In this document: positions 62,901 through 64,000 of the stretch, in pieces
Layout: each line of letters starts with the position of its first letter
Position numbering within the stretch: the first letter of the stretch is position 1
Source of the DNA: Adiantum capillus-veneris
Lineage: Eukaryota > Streptophyta > Polypodiopsida > Polypodiales > Pteridaceae
DNA: 64,000 nucleotides
Assembly: GCA_014529385.2 (NCBI GenBank)
Contig: CM043955.1
Coordinates: 140,062,206 to 140,126,205, forward strand
Reading direction: 5' to 3'
Made by a program: the position numbers and the translations under genes
The notes under the pieces: generated by a model
What the model was told of the DNA's origin: nothing
What the model saw: only the letters and a program-made list of their open reading frames with translations
The model's database searches: none

Positions 62901-63930
62901 AAACGTAGTGAGTTCGATCACTGTCTATATACAAAGAAGGCTAAGGATGGTAGTTGGCTGATCCTTATTTTGTATGTGGATGACATGTTGATTGCTGGCA
63001 AGACTTGGAAGAAATTTCAGCTTTGAAGTCAAAGATGGCAAAATCGTTTGACATGAAAGACATGGGTGAGGCAAGTCATATACTTGGTATGCGCATTGAG
63101 AGAGATAGATCAAATAAGTTGATTTGGTTATCTCAAATAGAGTATATTGACAAGGTTTTGCAACGTTTCAATATGGAGAAGGGAAAGGCACTGAGTGTTC
63201 CATTGCCACCATATGTGAAACTTAGCAAACAAGATTGTCCTATGTCTGAGGAAGAACATGCTGAAATGGATAAGATTCCATATGCGTCTGCAATGGGTAG
63301 TTTGATGTATGCAATGATTGCTACTCGCCCAGACATTGGATTTGCAGTGGGAGTAGTAAGTCGATGCATGTCAAACCCAGGCAAGAAACATTGGGAGGCA
63401 GTGAAAGGAATATTGAGATACCTGAAACCACAAAGAGTATGCGTATATGCTATGGGAGTCAGGAGCTAAGTGTAAAGGGTTTTACAGACTCAGATTATGC
63501 AGGTGACTTAGACAACCGAAGGTCTACGTTAGGGTATGTCTTTACATTGGATGGTGGAGCGGTATCATGGCGTTCTAGATTACAAGATTGTGTTACTCAG
63601 TCTAATACACAGGCTAAATATGTTGCAGCATCAGAGGCATGCAAAGAATCAATTTGGCTTAATCGACTAGTAGCAGATTTGGGAATCAAAGAAGAGATGC
63701 CTATGTTATATTGTGATAGTCAAAGTGCTATACAATTGGCTCGCAATCCAGTTTATCACTCAAAGACAAAGCATGTGGACGTTAAGTATCATTTCATCAG
63801 GGAAATGCTCGAGGATAAGCAACTTCAGCTTGTCAAAGTTCACACCACAGAAAATCTTGCTGATCTACTTACAAAAGGACTTCCCTCAGAGATCTTTGCG
63901 CATTTTCGCAAGCAGTTAGGTGTAGGGTAG
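59955..63930 (+). pseudogene. C3 gag-pol polyprotein, nearly open
   Basis: The start ATG at 59955 gives MAGSQDTALYNIKKLDGTNF. Gag occupies the first 220 residues. An intact knuckle CYHCGKKGHMKRDC lies at about 234-247, protease WIIDSGASLHVSPN at about 315-328, and integrase follows with WHSRLGHMSKKG, CEHCLYGKQ, FIDDYSREVWVYF, RNDNGGEYVSKAF and RPQNGVAERMNRT. A TAG at 62241 stops the frame in a linker. RT follows ([39 protein letters not shown], active site YVDDMLIAG at 62972). A frameshift near 63005 and another near 63430 separate RT from RNase H (DSDYAGDLDNRRSTLGYVF, DSQSAIQLARNP, DVKYHFIREML). Three lesions in about 1,320 codons make it the youngest-looking coding region. Confidence 0.95.
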
Positions 63931-64000
63931 TACATCACTTCTCTACATCTCTTGTATATTAGCTTGTATAGTAGCTTCTCTCACACTTAAAGTACCACAT
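63931..64000 (+). other. C3 3' non-coding start
   Basis: CT-rich sequence after the stop; the polypurine tract is not reached. Confidence 0.5.

Larger units (their letters stand above)
58676..64000 (+). mobile_element. C3: nearly intact Ty1/copia element, 3' LTR outside the window
   Basis: Its parts are 5' LTR 58676-58868, primer-binding site at 58870, leader to 59954, and gag-pol 59955-63930. The polypurine tract and 3' LTR must lie beyond 64000, since the last 70 bp contain neither. It is the least damaged pol in the window. Confidence 0.92.

Overview
This window is a stretch of a repeat-rich land-plant nuclear genome. The evidence is a dense set of plant-type LTR retrotransposons (Ty1/copia and Ty3/gypsy). 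Most are primed by a site complementary to initiator tRNA-Met (TGGTATCAGAGC), one by a tRNA-Asp-like site (TGGCGTTGCCGGGG). There are also long (CT)n/(GA)n tracts and nested insertions. I see no intact host gene, and I cannot name the species.

Region 1 (1-23521) is dominated by one LTR family, here called L: LTRs of about 1.15-1.29 kb that begin with the palindrome TGTCACGTGACA, and an internal region of about 2.1 kb that carries one degenerate ORF with no recognisable protease, RT, RNase H or integrase. Five L entities are visible. They are an internally deleted copy (L-A), a copy L-B joined to it through a shared middle LTR, a solo LTR inside L-B (target-site duplication GCATG), a copy L-C, and a copy L-D in opposite orientation inside an LTR of L-C (TSD CCTGG). 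A truncated gypsy element (G1) sits in the shared LTR. L-C sits in a GA tract of another gypsy-like LTR (G2). Between them lie a gypsy relic (G3) and a small terminal-inverted-repeat element (M1) containing tRNA-like A and B boxes.

Region 2 (23522-28345) holds one short LTR (R1, 401 bp) whose core promoter resembles that of L, followed by about 4 kb of unrecognised non-coding DNA with CT tracts.

Region 3 (28346-49354) is a nest. Copia element C1 is split inside its RT by a Tat/Athila-like gypsy element T1 (TSD AAGCA), which carries a complete copia element C2 (TSD GTTTG), a copia-type solo LTR (S1) and a further LTR-like fragment. LTR divergence by eye falls from C1 to T1 to C2, agreeing with the nesting order. 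T1 has an apparent second retropepsin-like domain downstream of integrase, followed by four WVPK-type motifs.

Region 4 (49355-58675) is non-coding, with microsatellites, degenerate tandem repeats, a gypsy RT relic (G4) and an isolated primer-binding site. Region 5 (58676-64000) is a nearly intact copia element (C3) whose 3' LTR lies beyond the window.

Nothing here functions as a host pathway. The window is a record of successive insertion, LTR recombination, small deletion and C-to-T decay. The most novel candidates are the L-family ORF and the T1 duplicated protease plus WVPK region.
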